Shown here: positions 1 through 7,342 of the stretch, in pieces
Numbering within the stretch: position 1 is the first letter of the stretch
Layout: every line of letters starts with the position of its first letter
Program-made: the position numbers and the translations under genes
Assembly: GCA_051011595.1 (NCBI GenBank)
Contig: JBPCTQ010000094.1
Coordinates: forward strand, 1 to 18,803
Direction: 5' to 3'
Length of the DNA stretch: 18,803 bases
Source of the DNA: JAOUEE01 sp051011595
Lineage (GTDB): Bacteria > Actinomycetota > Acidimicrobiia > Acidimicrobiales > SHLQ01
Notes under the pieces: generated by a model
Databases searched by the model: none
Told to the model about the DNA's origin: nothing
The model's input: the letters and a program-made list of their open reading frames with translations, nothing else

Positions 1-570
1 GTACCAGGCGGCGTTGGTGTTCCACACCGCTCGATTGGCCTCCAGCTCGGGTCGTCGGGTCAGGGGGCGGCGCATACGGATCAGTTCGGCACTCTCGACG
101 GCGCGGCTGGTGAACCGATGCCAGTGCGACGTTCCGTCGGCCTCCCACCCCTGTGACCGGTAGAACGCCTGGGTGGCCTCGACTTCGGCCAGGGTCGACA
201 GCACCCCCTCGGTCTTTCCTTCGTCGACCAGCAATCGACAGCCGCAATCGAGGAGGAGGCGACCCGCGCCGCTGCGCCACTGTTGGGGGTGCACGTAGAG
301 ACCCAGGATCTCGCCCACGTGGTCGGGTTCGCCGGAGGGTGCGAAGTCGACCGTGACGAAGCCCCGCACCGCACCGTCGTCGTCGACCGCCACCACGAAC
401 CGCTCCGGGTGGTCGGTGGCCATCTGCCGCCACTGGTCAGCCCGGTCGTGTTCGCCGATGGCGTCGAGGGCCTCGTCGGGAAGTGCACCCCGGTACGCAC
501 TCTTCCAGGCCAGATTGTTGGCCGCCGCGATCGCCTCGGCGTCGTCAGGACGGGCGGGACGCAGCTTCAT
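1..570 (-). CDS. GNAT-family N-acetyltransferase, partial, with probable C-terminal methyltransferase extension
   Basis: Reading the minus strand from the ATG at 570-568 gives 190 codons with no stop before the window edge, so the 3' end lies outside. The first 170 residues look like a GNAT acetyltransferase, the family that moves acetyl from acetyl-CoA to an amine. Seen are an N-terminal LRPARPDDAEAI strand-helix, the acetyl-CoA loop GLYVHPQQWRSGAG at about 90-103 (the Q/RxxGxG/A motif), and AFYRSQGW at 135-142. The domain would normally finish near RMRRPL (165-170). Here the frame continues into ELEANRAVWNTNAAWY, which resembles the first helix of many class I SAM methyltransferases (NRxxWDxxAxxY). 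I infer a GNAT-methyltransferase fusion, or at least an extended protein. No clear ribosome-binding site precedes the ATG. It lies 72 bases downstream of the RTX-like gene on the same strand. The substrate is unknown. Confidence 0.8.
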   Translation of the reverse strand, partial: MKLRPARPDDAEAIAAANNLAWKSAYRGALPDEALDAIGEHDRADQWRQMATDHPERFVVAVDDDGAVRGFVTVDFAPSGEPDHVGEILGLYVHPQQWRSGAGRLLLDCGCRLLVDEGKTEGVLSTLAEVEATQAFYRSQGWEADGTSHWHRFTSRAVESAELIRMRRPLTRRPELEANRAVWNTNAAWY

Positions 571-642
571 GGTGGCCAGTCTGGTCCAAGCGGAGAACCC
601 AGGTCCTCCGAGTTGGGGGAGGGGTGGGGCTGGTGATCCGAC

Positions 643-2193
643 TCAGGGGAGTTCGCAGCCCTTGACGGTTTCGCCGTTGATGCAGGTGTCGATGCCGCCT
701 CGCCCGTTGAGGAGGTCGACGCCACCCCGCCCGTTGATGATGTTGGCCAGGTCGTCGCCGCGGAGTTTGTCGTTGTTGGGGCTTCCGGCGATGCGCTCGG
801 TGTTGGTGGTGGTGTCGCCGCCTGCGGTGCCGCCGCGGTTGGCGCCGGTGAGCAGGTCGACCGATACCGCTTTGGGGCTCCAACGGTGGTCGATGCGGTC
901 GATGCCGGGCCCGCCGTCGTTGGTGTCGGCGCCGGGGTTGCCGAAGGTGCGATCCCGACCCTTGCCGCCGTCGTGGGAGTCGCGTCCGAACCCGCCGTCG
1001 AGGAGGTCGTGCCCCTTGTCGCCGATCAGCATGTCGTCACCGCCGCCCCCGCACAGCCGATCGTTGCCTTCGAGCCCATCGAGGGTGTCGTCGCCCCCCA
1101 ATCCCATGATCACATCGGCGCCTTCGGTGCCCGTGAGAAGGTCGCTGGCCGAGGAACCCTCGATGGTGGCGATTCGCCCGTGGCAGATGCTGCCCTGGTG
1201 GGCCACTGGAATCTCGACCACGGTCTCGTCGCCGCGGCCGACCACGATTCTGGTGCTACCTGCTCGGGTTGGCCTACCACCCGCGTAGGCGACTTCGATA
1301 CCTGCGCCGAAGCAGTCGACGATTCGCAATCGGTATGTGCCGGCCGGAACACCTTGGAAGAACACCGTTCCGGACTGGTACCCGAAGGGCTCGTACTCGC
1401 CCCGCGTCGTGCCGGGCAGCGCGTCGAGCACGTGATTGGTCTCGTCGAGGAGTTCGGCACAGACCCGGATGCCTTCCAGGCTCTCGGCGGCCGGCAGGGG
1501 GATCACACCGATGTCGGCACCTGCTCGACGTGTGTCGACGTCGATGTCGCCCGTGGTCGTCCCACCGGCGACCGTGAGCGTCTCGGCGTCGATGAAGTGG
1601 TTCTCGTTCCCGAACCACGATCGGATCGCCGACAGACATGCACTGCGGACCCGGTAGGTCCCTGGTAGTACCTGCGCCTCCCAAGCGGTGCCGGCCAACT
1701 CGTCGGCTCGCGACTGCGTCACCCAGCCGTTCTCCTCGAGCCGATGAACGTTGGCACCGCAGTTTCCGCCGTTGCCGTCGTCGGCGCTGCCTCGCAGGGT
1801 GCCCGCGGGATGGATGACGACGTCGACGGTGCGGGACTGTCCCGGCGGAACGACGATGGGTCGAGCCCCCAGCTCCGAACCGGCCAGGGGCCACCACTGC
1901 GCCACCCAGTTCTCGTTGGTGCCGTGCGGTCGCACGTTCAGGTAGCTGACACGCGGCACCTGGACCGTGATCTCGGAGTCCGACATCGATCCTCCGACGC
2001 CACCTGGCACCAGCATGAACGAAGCGAGGACCGGGTTGGTGCTGGTGTAGGGCTGGCCATCGGGCGTGCGCAGTCTGATGGTCAGCGTCCCGGTACTTGC
2101 ACGCTCATCGGCGCCGACCGGCACCACCGGTACGACCAGAAGGGAGGTGAGCAGCACGAGAAGTAGACGTCGCATCACGATCGAGGATCTCAT
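643..2193 (-). CDS. Secreted protein with beta-sandwich segments and RTX-type calcium-binding repeats
   Basis: About 516 residues. The N-terminus is a classical Sec signal peptide: basic residues, then a hydrophobic run (LLLVLLTSLLVVPVVPVGA), with likely cleavage after VGA. The first two-thirds has short segments ending in PGTYRVRSA and PAGTYRLRIVD, typical of carboxypeptidase-regulatory or Cna-B-like beta-sandwich folds, plus several cysteines. From about 1135 down to 890 there are tandem glycine/aspartate nonapeptides (GLGGDDTLD, GGGGDDMLI, GGFGRDSHD), the RTX pattern that folds as a calcium-binding beta-roll. A second, shorter set (GRGGVDLLNGRGGIDTC) lies near the C-terminus, which ends CINGETVKGCELP. 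The start was chosen at ATG 2193; ATG 2175 would also give a signal peptide. An N-terminal Sec signal, rather than a C-terminal type I secretion signal, is what is expected in a monoderm. The role is probably surface or extracellular binding; no catalytic domain was recognised. Confidence 0.85.
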   Translation of the reverse strand: MRSSIVMRRLLLVLLTSLLVVPVVPVGADERASTGTLTIRLRTPDGQPYTSTNPVLASFMLVPGGVGGSMSDSEITVQVPRVSYLNVRPHGTNENWVAQWWPLAGSELGARPIVVPPGQSRTVDVVIHPAGTLRGSADDGNGGNCGANVHRLEENGWVTQSRADELAGTAWEAQVLPGTYRVRSACLSAIRSWFGNENHFIDAETLTVAGGTTTGDIDVDTRRAGADIGVIPLPAAESLEGIRVCAELLDETNHVLDALPGTTRGEYEPFGYQSGTVFFQGVPAGTYRLRIVDCFGAGIEVAYAGGRPTRAGSTRIVVGRGDETVVEIPVAHQGSICHGRIATIEGSSASDLLTGTEGADVIMGLGGDDTLDGLEGNDRLCGGGGDDMLIGDKGHDLLDGGFGRDSHDGGKGRDRTFGNPGADTNDGGPGIDRIDHRWSPKAVSVDLLTGANRGGTAGGDTTTNTERIAGSPNNDKLRGDDLANIINGRGGVDLLNGRGGIDTCINGETVKGCELP

Positions 2194-2267
2194 GGCGACC
2201 AGTCGGGGAACCAATCTCGGGCCGACGTTTGCCGGTGGGGTGGGGTCAGCGGAGCTCGGGGGCGTTC

Positions 2268-2279
2268 ACGGTTCACCGT
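2268..2279. repeat. Short inverted repeat ACGGT-TC-ACCGT
   Basis: Two 5-base arms with a 2-base centre lie in the divergent gap upstream of the RTX-like gene. The shape fits a dimeric regulator site, but an arm of this length can arise by chance in high-GC DNA. Confidence 0.25.
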
Positions 2280-2388
2280 TGATGGTGGCGCGGGTGTGCC
2301 CGTCCGGCACAGGGAGGCGAGGTTGGCGACCCGGTTGGACCCCGGTGAGCGGCCCATCGGCACCGTTGGGCGCTCCAGAACCAACTCC

Positions 2389-2417
2389 TTGACCCGATCG
2401 AAACAGGTTCGTACCGT
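2389..2417 (+). promoter_or_regulatory. Sigma-70-type promoter of the diiron/PEP-mobile/TetR operon
   Basis: TTGACC at 2389-2394 and TACCGT at 2412-2417 are separated by exactly 17 bases. This matches the TTGACn -35 and TAnnnT -10 pattern of actinobacterial housekeeping promoters. Transcription would begin near 2424, about 25 bases before the GTG at 2450. This argues against the upstream in-frame TTG at 2417 as a start, because that codon overlaps the -10 box. Confidence 0.6.
2399..2411. promoter_or_regulatory. Candidate operator in the promoter spacer
   Basis: The 13-base stretch CGAAACAGGTTCG is an imperfect palindrome (10 of 12 paired positions) that fills the spacer between the -35 and -10 boxes. 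It also contains AACnnGTT at 2402-2409, the same core as the perfect palindrome upstream of the amidohydrolase at 15402-15413. A repressor bound here would block RNA polymerase. The TetR regulator encoded by the third gene of this operon is the obvious candidate, but that link is inferred. Confidence 0.35.
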
Positions 2418-2449
2418 TGCCGGGCGCCAACCGCACTGGGGGACCCGTT

Positions 2450-3580
2450 GTGGCCATGACCGAAGCCGAGCGGATCGAGGAGTTCGAGAAGCTCCTGGCC
2501 GAGACCAACACCGACGCCGACGAGGCGGTGCGAGTGGTCGAAGACCATGCCGACGCCATCTTCACGTGGGACTACGGCAAGGGGAACCGGCCACGACTGG
2601 AGACCTTGTACGAGAAGGCCAAGACGTCGCAGTGGAACGGCAGCGACCTCGACTGGAGCGTCGATGTCGATCCGGAGAAGACCAGCCGCGAGGTCAACGC
2701 CAACGATGCGCGAGGGCAGTTCGTCGCCCAGCTCATGAGTGCACCGGGTTCACCGGTGGCCCACTGGTCCGACAAGGAGTGGGGTCGATACTCCGTCGAG
2801 TCCTTCGGCTGGCGGCTCGCCCAGTTCATGCACGGCGAGCAGGGTGCGTTGTTGGCCACCGCCAAGATCGTCGAAACGGTGCCCTGGATCGACGCTAAGT
2901 ACTACGCCAGCACCCAGGTGATGGACGAAGCCCGCCACGTCGAGGTCTTCGCTCGTTATCTCGACGAGAAGGTGCCGACCACCTATCCGGTCAACCATCA
3001 CCTCCAGTCGTTGCTCGACGACATCATCAACGACAGTCGCTGGGACATGACCTACCTGGGGATGCAGATCATGGTCGAGGGGCTGGCGTTGGCGGCGTTC
3101 GGATCCATGCACAAGAACACCGAGGAGCCGCTGCTCAAGAACCTGCTCCGGTACGTGATGAGCGACGAGGCCCGGCATGTGGCGTTCGGTGTGCTCACGC
3201 TCCAGGAGTTCTACCAGGGGCTGGATGCCGGCGAGATACGAGAGCGCCAAGAGTTCGCCTACGAGGCTGCAGTCCGAATGCGGGACCGCTTCCTGCAACA
3301 GGAGGTCTGGGACCGGTTGGGCGTCGACGTGCGATCGATGATGACCCTGCTGCTGTCCCAACGACCCGAGGAGAACGTGTTCCAGCAGATGCTGTTCTCC
3401 AAGATCGTGCCCAACTGCAAGAAACTGGGCCTGCTCGACGCAGGTGCCGTCGAGGGCAAACCCAGCTGGCTGCGGACCAAGTTCACCGAGATGGGCATCA
3501 TCGAGTACGAGGACTGGGTCACGACCGACGACGAGTACGGCGCCCTCGACGAGGTCCAACGCGACAAGGCGGCCGGGTGA
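2450..3580 (+). CDS. Ferritin-like diiron oxidase/oxygenase
   Basis: 376 residues, soluble, mostly helical. Two DEARH motifs (159-163 and 239-243) supply the E-x-x-H pairs of a ferritin/ribonucleotide-reductase-R2-like four-helix bundle. Glu130 in HGEQGA and Glu210 in MVEGLAL sit at the expected places for the other two carboxylates. The full six-ligand diiron set E130, E160/H163, E210, E240/H243 is therefore present, which suggests an active O2-using oxidase or oxygenase rather than an iron store. The substrate cannot be read from the sequence; relatives include R2-like oxidases, fatty-acid desaturases and arylamine N-oxygenases. The start was chosen at GTG 2450, because GGGGGA at 2438-2443 lies 6 bases upstream; ATG 2456 is the alternative. 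Its stop codon overlaps the GTG start of the PEP-mobile-domain gene, so the two are probably translationally coupled. Confidence 0.85.
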   Translation: MAMTEAERIEEFEKLLAETNTDADEAVRVVEDHADAIFTWDYGKGNRPRLETLYEKAKTSQWNGSDLDWSVDVDPEKTSREVNANDARGQFVAQLMSAPGSPVAHWSDKEWGRYSVESFGWRLAQFMHGEQGALLATAKIVETVPWIDAKYYASTQVMDEARHVEVFARYLDEKVPTTYPVNHHLQSLLDDIINDSRWDMTYLGMQIMVEGLALAAFGSMHKNTEEPLLKNLLRYVMSDEARHVAFGVLTLQEFYQGLDAGEIRERQEFAYEAAVRMRDRFLQQEVWDRLGVDVRSMMTLLLSQRPEENVFQQMLFSKIVPNCKKLGLLDAGAVEGKPSWLRTKFTEMGIIEYEDWVTTDDEYGALDEVQRDKAAG

Positions 3581-5226
3581 GTGCCGGCGAGCGGTGGCCG
3601 GCCGACAACGAACCGTCGCAGAAGTGGCCGCTCTACACACGCGGGAATGTGGGCGAGGTCTTCCCTGATGTGGTGCACCCGCTCAACTGGTTGTTGTACG
3701 GCCCCGAGGCCGAGCGAGGTTGGCGCGACGCCTTCGGTGCTTTGGGCCTTGTTAGCTCCAGCGACTTCCCCCGAGACGAACCATGGGTCATCCTCGGCGT
3801 GTTCGGTGGGTACTGCTACATCAATGCGTCCTACGTGCGAATGCTCGGCGTCCGGGCCCCGGGCAGCAACGTCGAAGCGATCGATCGGCAGTTCTTCGGT
3901 GAGAGCGAGGCTCCTGCCTATGTGGAACGCGCGGGCGATCGAGATCGGCGGGCCACCGCTCGCCTGACCGCCACCATCGCCCGAACGCTCACCGGACGAT
4001 CGGTCTCGGGACTCGAGGCCGATATCGGCGTGGTCGACAAACTCCATCGGGAACGTCCCACCGAGGGAGTGAGCTCGGACCGCATCTGGGGTTTCATGCT
4101 CGGCTACGCCCCCTTGTTCCGGCGCCTGTTCGCCCGACACATCGAGGTCACCTTTCGTAGTGTCATCGCCAGCGGGCTGCTCAGCGATCTGTGTCGGGAC
4201 AAACTCGACGACCCCAATCTCATCGTCTCGTTGCTGGCCGGAATCGGCGACATCGAGTCGGCCCGCCCGGCCGACGCGCTGTGGGAGCTTTCGAGGCTGT
4301 CGGGGACCGAACACGAGGCGGCACGGGAACGGGTGATCGAGACATTCGGTTTCCGGGGCCCCAACGAATGGGACATCGGCTCCGATACTTGGGGGCTTCG
4401 GCCCTCTCTCATCGACGCTGCCGTCGACCGGATGCGCCACGCCGAGGACAGCCATGCCCCTCGCCGCCAGCGCCACGAGATGGAGAAGCGGCGCGACGAG
4501 GTGTCCCGTGCCGCGTTGAATCAGCTGTTTCGCGCCGATCGTGTCGTTTTCAAACAGGCTTTGCGCGCCGCAGTGTTGCTCAGCCAGGCCCGGGAACAGA
4601 GCAAGACCACCGTGGTTCGCTCCCTCCATGCCGCCCGCCTGGCCCACCGGGAGTTGGCCGGTCGCGCGGCCGAGAAGGGGGGCACCACCGACCTGGCCGA
4701 CAGCTGTCTGCTCACCCCCAGCGAGTTCCCGTCGTACCTCGACACGCCCGAGGCCTACCTCGACCTGATCGCCGACCGGCGTCAGGAGCGCGATGCACGG
4801 GACGGGCGAGTGCCGCCGTTCGTCTTCGAAAGCGAACAACCTGGTTTCGACAGCTGGCTCCCAGAGGGTGCTGGGGTCGGAGCGGCCGAACCGGGCGACG
4901 TGTTATCCGGCATAGCCGGTTGTCCGGGCGTGGCCCGCGGCCGGGCCCGTGTCGTGCGCGATCCCGGCCAGCCGGGCGATCTGGGACCGGGCGACGTGTT
5001 GGTTGCTCCCATCACCGACCCGTCATGGACGCCGCTCTTCTCGGCCGCCGAGGCGGTGGTGGTCGATGTCGGCGCCATGATGAGTCACTCGGTCATCGTG
5101 TCGCGCGAGTTGGGTATTCCCTGCGTGGTGTCGGTCAGCGAGGCCAGCTATCGAATTCCGGACGGGGCCACCGTCGAGGTCGACGGCGGCAACGGAACGG
5201 TGCGGGTGCTGGAGCTGCCCCGGTGA
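3577..5226 (+). CDS. PEP-utilizing enzyme with C-terminal mobile (phosphohistidine) domain, lacking ATP-grasp
   Basis: 549 residues. The last ~105 form the mobile domain of PEP synthase, PPDK and rifampin phosphotransferase: GCPGVARGRARVV, then PGDVLVAPITDPSWTPLF, then GAMMSHSVIVSRELGIPCVV. His504 is the expected phosphate-carrying residue. The N-terminal part opens with VFPDVVHPLNWLLYG, which resembles the F-P-x-V-x-x-P-L segment found between the ATP-grasp and mobile domains in the rifampin-phosphotransferase branch. No ATP-grasp nucleotide-binding domain is present, although larger relatives of about 850 residues begin with one. The phosphoryl donor must therefore come from another protein, or the protein has a different role. 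The GTG start at 3577 overlaps the TGA of the diiron gene (GTGA), and its own TGA overlaps the TetR start. The target substrate is unknown. Confidence 0.85.
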   Translation: MSAGERWPADNEPSQKWPLYTRGNVGEVFPDVVHPLNWLLYGPEAERGWRDAFGALGLVSSSDFPRDEPWVILGVFGGYCYINASYVRMLGVRAPGSNVEAIDRQFFGESEAPAYVERAGDRDRRATARLTATIARTLTGRSVSGLEADIGVVDKLHRERPTEGVSSDRIWGFMLGYAPLFRRLFARHIEVTFRSVIASGLLSDLCRDKLDDPNLIVSLLAGIGDIESARPADALWELSRLSGTEHEAARERVIETFGFRGPNEWDIGSDTWGLRPSLIDAAVDRMRHAEDSHAPRRQRHEMEKRRDEVSRAALNQLFRADRVVFKQALRAAVLLSQAREQSKTTVVRSLHAARLAHRELAGRAAEKGGTTDLADSCLLTPSEFPSYLDTPEAYLDLIADRRQERDARDGRVPPFVFESEQPGFDSWLPEGAGVGAAEPGDVLSGIAGCPGVARGRARVVRDPGQPGDLGPGDVLVAPITDPSWTPLFSAAEAVVVDVGAMMSHSVIVSRELGIPCVVSVSEASYRIPDGATVEVDGGNGTVRVLELPR

Positions 5227-5816
5227 ACGAGGCGGTCGGTCCGATGGCCACGGTCCGTCGGCGGCGAGGCTCCGAGACCACCCGGGCCATTCTCTATGCG
5301 GCTCTCGATGAGCTCACCGAACGGGGCTACGCAGCCCTCACCATGGATCGAGTCGCCGAGCGGGCGGGGGCCAGCAAGGCCACCCTCTACCGGCGCTGGG
5401 CCAACAAGCAGGAACTCCTGCTCGAGGCCGCCGGCCTGGTGGTGGCCCCGGTCCCCAGCCCGGATCGCGGCGCATTTGCCGCGGAACTGCACGGTCATCT
5501 CCAGGCCCGGCTCGGTCTGTACGCCGACGAGCGTGGCCGGCGGCTGGTGGCGTCGCTCATCGGCGCCGCCCCCACCGATCCCGACCTGAGCCAGGCCCTG
5601 GTGGCCTGGCTGTCCGAGGTGACCCGATCCACGCAGGCCATGATCGAGAGGGGCCGCCTTCGTGGTGATGTGCGCACCGACATCGACGCCAGTGCCGTCG
5701 CCACGTTGATCTCGGGGCCGATGGTCTATCGGGCAGTCGTGGAACAACTGCCACCCGATGAGGCCTTCGTCGACGACCTGGTCGTCTTGATCACCGCGGC
5801 GGTGGCACCGGGCTGA
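5223..5816 (+). CDS. TetR/AcrR-family transcriptional regulator
   Basis: 197 residues from GTG 5223, or 190 from ATG 5244. Residues ~12-60 form the TetR DNA-binding domain: TTRAILYAALDELTERGY leads into the helix-turn-helix MDRVAERAGASKATLYRRW and then NKQELL, a near-textbook match. The C-terminal two-thirds is a divergent helical ligand-binding and dimerisation domain with PTDPDLSQALVAWL and a terminal LISGPMVYRAV segment, as in the TetR C-terminal domain that follows this HTH type. It is the last gene of the operon, overlapping the PEP-mobile gene through GTGA, so it probably senses the substrate or product of the diiron/PEP-mobile pair and represses their promoter at 2389-2417. Its TGA abuts the reverse-strand stop of the SGNH lipoprotein gene, forming TGATCA at 5814-5819. 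Confidence 0.92.
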   Translation: MNEAVGPMATVRRRRGSETTRAILYAALDELTERGYAALTMDRVAERAGASKATLYRRWANKQELLLEAAGLVVAPVPSPDRGAFAAELHGHLQARLGLYADERGRRLVASLIGAAPTDPDLSQALVAWLSEVTRSTQAMIERGRLRGDVRTDIDASAVATLISGPMVYRAVVEQLPPDEAFVDDLVVLITAAVAPG

Positions 5817-6671
5817 TCATCCGCATCCTTCGGCCGTGAACGTATTCGACCCGGCCGTGGCCTCCATGAGCTCGGTCAGGTCGGCACTGGTGGCAGGTTC
5901 ACCGTCGACCGCCAGCCGATCGAGGATGGTGTCGGCCATCACCAGTGCGGCCGCCCCGCAGAAGTGGGTGGCATCGGTGCCGTTGCGCACCGGGTACTCG
6001 GCACCGGCCAGGTCGACCCGGTTGGGTTCACCGTCGACCGTGCCCGGCAGCAGCCGGTGCACGGTCAGTCCCAACCGGACCGCTTCGGCTTCGATGAGCG
6101 AGTTGGCGGCCTGGATGTGGGTGTTGGCCTCGGGATGGTCGATGTCGCTCAGCAGGAGGAGCTCGGCGTGCGGGCTGCCCAAATCGACGATCGGTCGGAG
6201 GTACGCCTCGATGTCGGCGCTGGTCTCGGCTTCGGTGAGGGCGGCCACCTCGTCGGCCACGTGGTCGGGGGGAGTGGCCAACCACACCCCGAAACTCACC
6301 ATAACGGCCGTGGTGGCCGGATCGTCGATGAACTCGGGCATCGGCTCCGGCCAACCGTCGGCGAAGTGGGGGCCGGCGCTGAGCAGGTAACGCACGGGTG
6401 GGCCGCCCCTCGCCTGGCTGCGCTGGTCGAGGCCCTGGAACACCTGGCCGGCCACCGAGTCGCCGATCACCAGCAGGGCGTCGATCGATGGGGGAGTCGT
6501 GGTGGTCGGGGCCGTGGTCTCGGTGGACGAGGCCGGGATCTCGGTGGGTGGGGCAGGGGATGTGGTCGGCGAAGCCGTCGGTGTGGGGGCCTCGATCTCG
6601 GCCGGCTCGCTCGCACATGCTGACGTCGCCAGCATCAGCGCCGCCACCATGAGGGTCAGCCCGCCCTTCAC
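5817..6671 (-). CDS. SGNH/GDSL-like hydrolase lipoprotein
   Basis: 284 residues from the GTG at 6671-6669. The first 19 residues form a short lipoprotein signal ending ATSAC, with Cys19 as the lipidated residue; the -3 position is Thr rather than Leu, so the lipobox is weak. A Thr/Pro/Ser-rich linker (about 24-62) follows, a typical spacer between membrane anchor and exported domain. The folded domain begins IDALLVIGDSVAG (Gly70-Asp71-Ser72), the SGNH block I with the nucleophile. DATHF at 233-237 gives the block V Asp-x-x-His pair. Block III is not canonical (SFGVW where GxN is usual). It probably acts as an esterase or O-acyl-modifying enzyme on the outer face of the membrane; the substrate is unknown. 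The GTG overlaps the TGA of the upstream methyltransferase gene (GTGA), making it the third gene of this operon. Confidence 0.82.
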   Translation of the reverse strand: MKGGLTLMVAALMLATSACASEPAEIEAPTPTASPTTSPAPPTEIPASSTETTAPTTTTPPSIDALLVIGDSVAGQVFQGLDQRSQARGGPPVRYLLSAGPHFADGWPEPMPEFIDDPATTAVMVSFGVWLATPPDHVADEVAALTEAETSADIEAYLRPIVDLGSPHAELLLLSDIDHPEANTHIQAANSLIEAEAVRLGLTVHRLLPGTVDGEPNRVDLAGAEYPVRNGTDATHFCGAAALVMADTILDRLAVDGEPATSADLTELMEATAGSNTFTAEGCG

Positions 6672-7342
6672 GGCAACAGGGGTTCGACCGCCGACCAGCG
6701 ACCGGCGACCACTCCGAGGGACTCGTCTCGTCCCGCTTTGACCAGATCGTCGAACGTCATCGGTTCCAGCTCGGCCACGGCACTGTCGTACCACTGCGGC
6801 AGGCCGTTTCCGGATGGGTCGAGACGGGTGATGACACCCATGCCGGTGGGTTCGGCCTCCACGACGTGCAGGCCCAGATCGGCCCGATGACGACGCAACG
6901 CGAGCATCGCCTTCCACACGTCGCCACTCCACAACACCGTGGTTCGTTCGCGGGCGGCAGTGACGGCGTCCGGCGGCAGGCAGTCGTGCACGAGGATGAC
7001 CGAGCCGGGGTGACAGACCTGCTCGGCCCGCAAGACGTCGGCCAGGGCCTGTTCGTAGAGGTGCAGCCCGTCCACGAACACCAGATCGAACGGCGTTCGC
7101 CGCAGCGGTTCGAACTCACCTCGGGTGAAGAACTCGTCGCTCGTGCCGGCGACGATGGTGGTGTTGGGTGGTGGTTCCTGCTCCAGTATGGGTTCGGGAT
7201 CGACCCCCACGACCTCGGTGCCGGCTTGCACGAAGGCCAGTGAGTGGCCCTTGTGGACCCCGATCTCGAGGTAGCGGCTGGGCCGCAGATGCTGGTGGAG
7301 GCGCCTCAGCAACCCGTAGTACGTGGAGAACTGGTCGTCCAT
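6668..7342 (-). CDS. Class I SAM-dependent methyltransferase (Methyltransf_24-like)
   Basis: 224 residues from ATG 7342. The SAM-binding motif I is LEIGVHKGHS at about 25-34, followed by GVDPEP for the acidic post-II residue. PFDLVFVDGLHLYEQALAD and GSVILVHDC are the characteristic later strands of the Methyltransf_24 group (Rossmann fold with FVDG.H.Y). Members act in antibiotic, glycan and capsular pathways, so the substrate cannot be deduced. The ATG overlaps the last base of the TylF-like gene's TGA, and a GTG at 7345 directly before it is an alternative start. The stop overlaps the GTG of the lipoprotein gene. This tight packing indicates one transcript from about 8157 down to 5817. Confidence 0.85.
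   Translation of the reverse strand: MDDQFSTYYGLLRRLHQHLRPSRYLEIGVHKGHSLAFVQAGTEVVGVDPEPILEQEPPPNTTIVAGTSDEFFTRGEFEPLRRTPFDLVFVDGLHLYEQALADVLRAEQVCHPGSVILVHDCLPPDAVTAARERTTVLWSGDVWKAMLALRRHRADLGLHVVEAEPTGMGVITRLDPSGNGLPQWYDSAVAELEPMTFDDLVKAGRDESLGVVAGRWSAVEPLLP

Larger units (their letters stand above)
2194..2449. other. Divergent intergenic region
   Basis: About 256 bases separate the RTX-like gene (minus) from the ferritin-like operon (plus). It holds the forward promoter described separately and an inverted repeat at 2268-2279. No convincing small gene, RNA or terminator was seen. No good -10 box for the minus-strand gene could be picked out. Confidence 0.6.

Noticed and set aside
590..635. 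CCTCC...GGAGG inverted repeat between the RTX and GNAT genes as a terminator
   Set aside because: The stem is only 5 pairs with an 8-base loop and there is no T-run on the minus strand.
890..1135. GC-rich repetitive stretch as a DNA repeat or CRISPR-like array
   Set aside because: The periodicity is that of RTX nonapeptide codons in the minus-strand gene; there are no identical spaced repeats.
353..1288. Long open frames on the plus strand opposite the GNAT and RTX genes
   Set aside because: They mirror the codon bias of the minus-strand genes and give Pro/Ser/Arg-rich translations with no family motif; typical high-GC antisense shadows.
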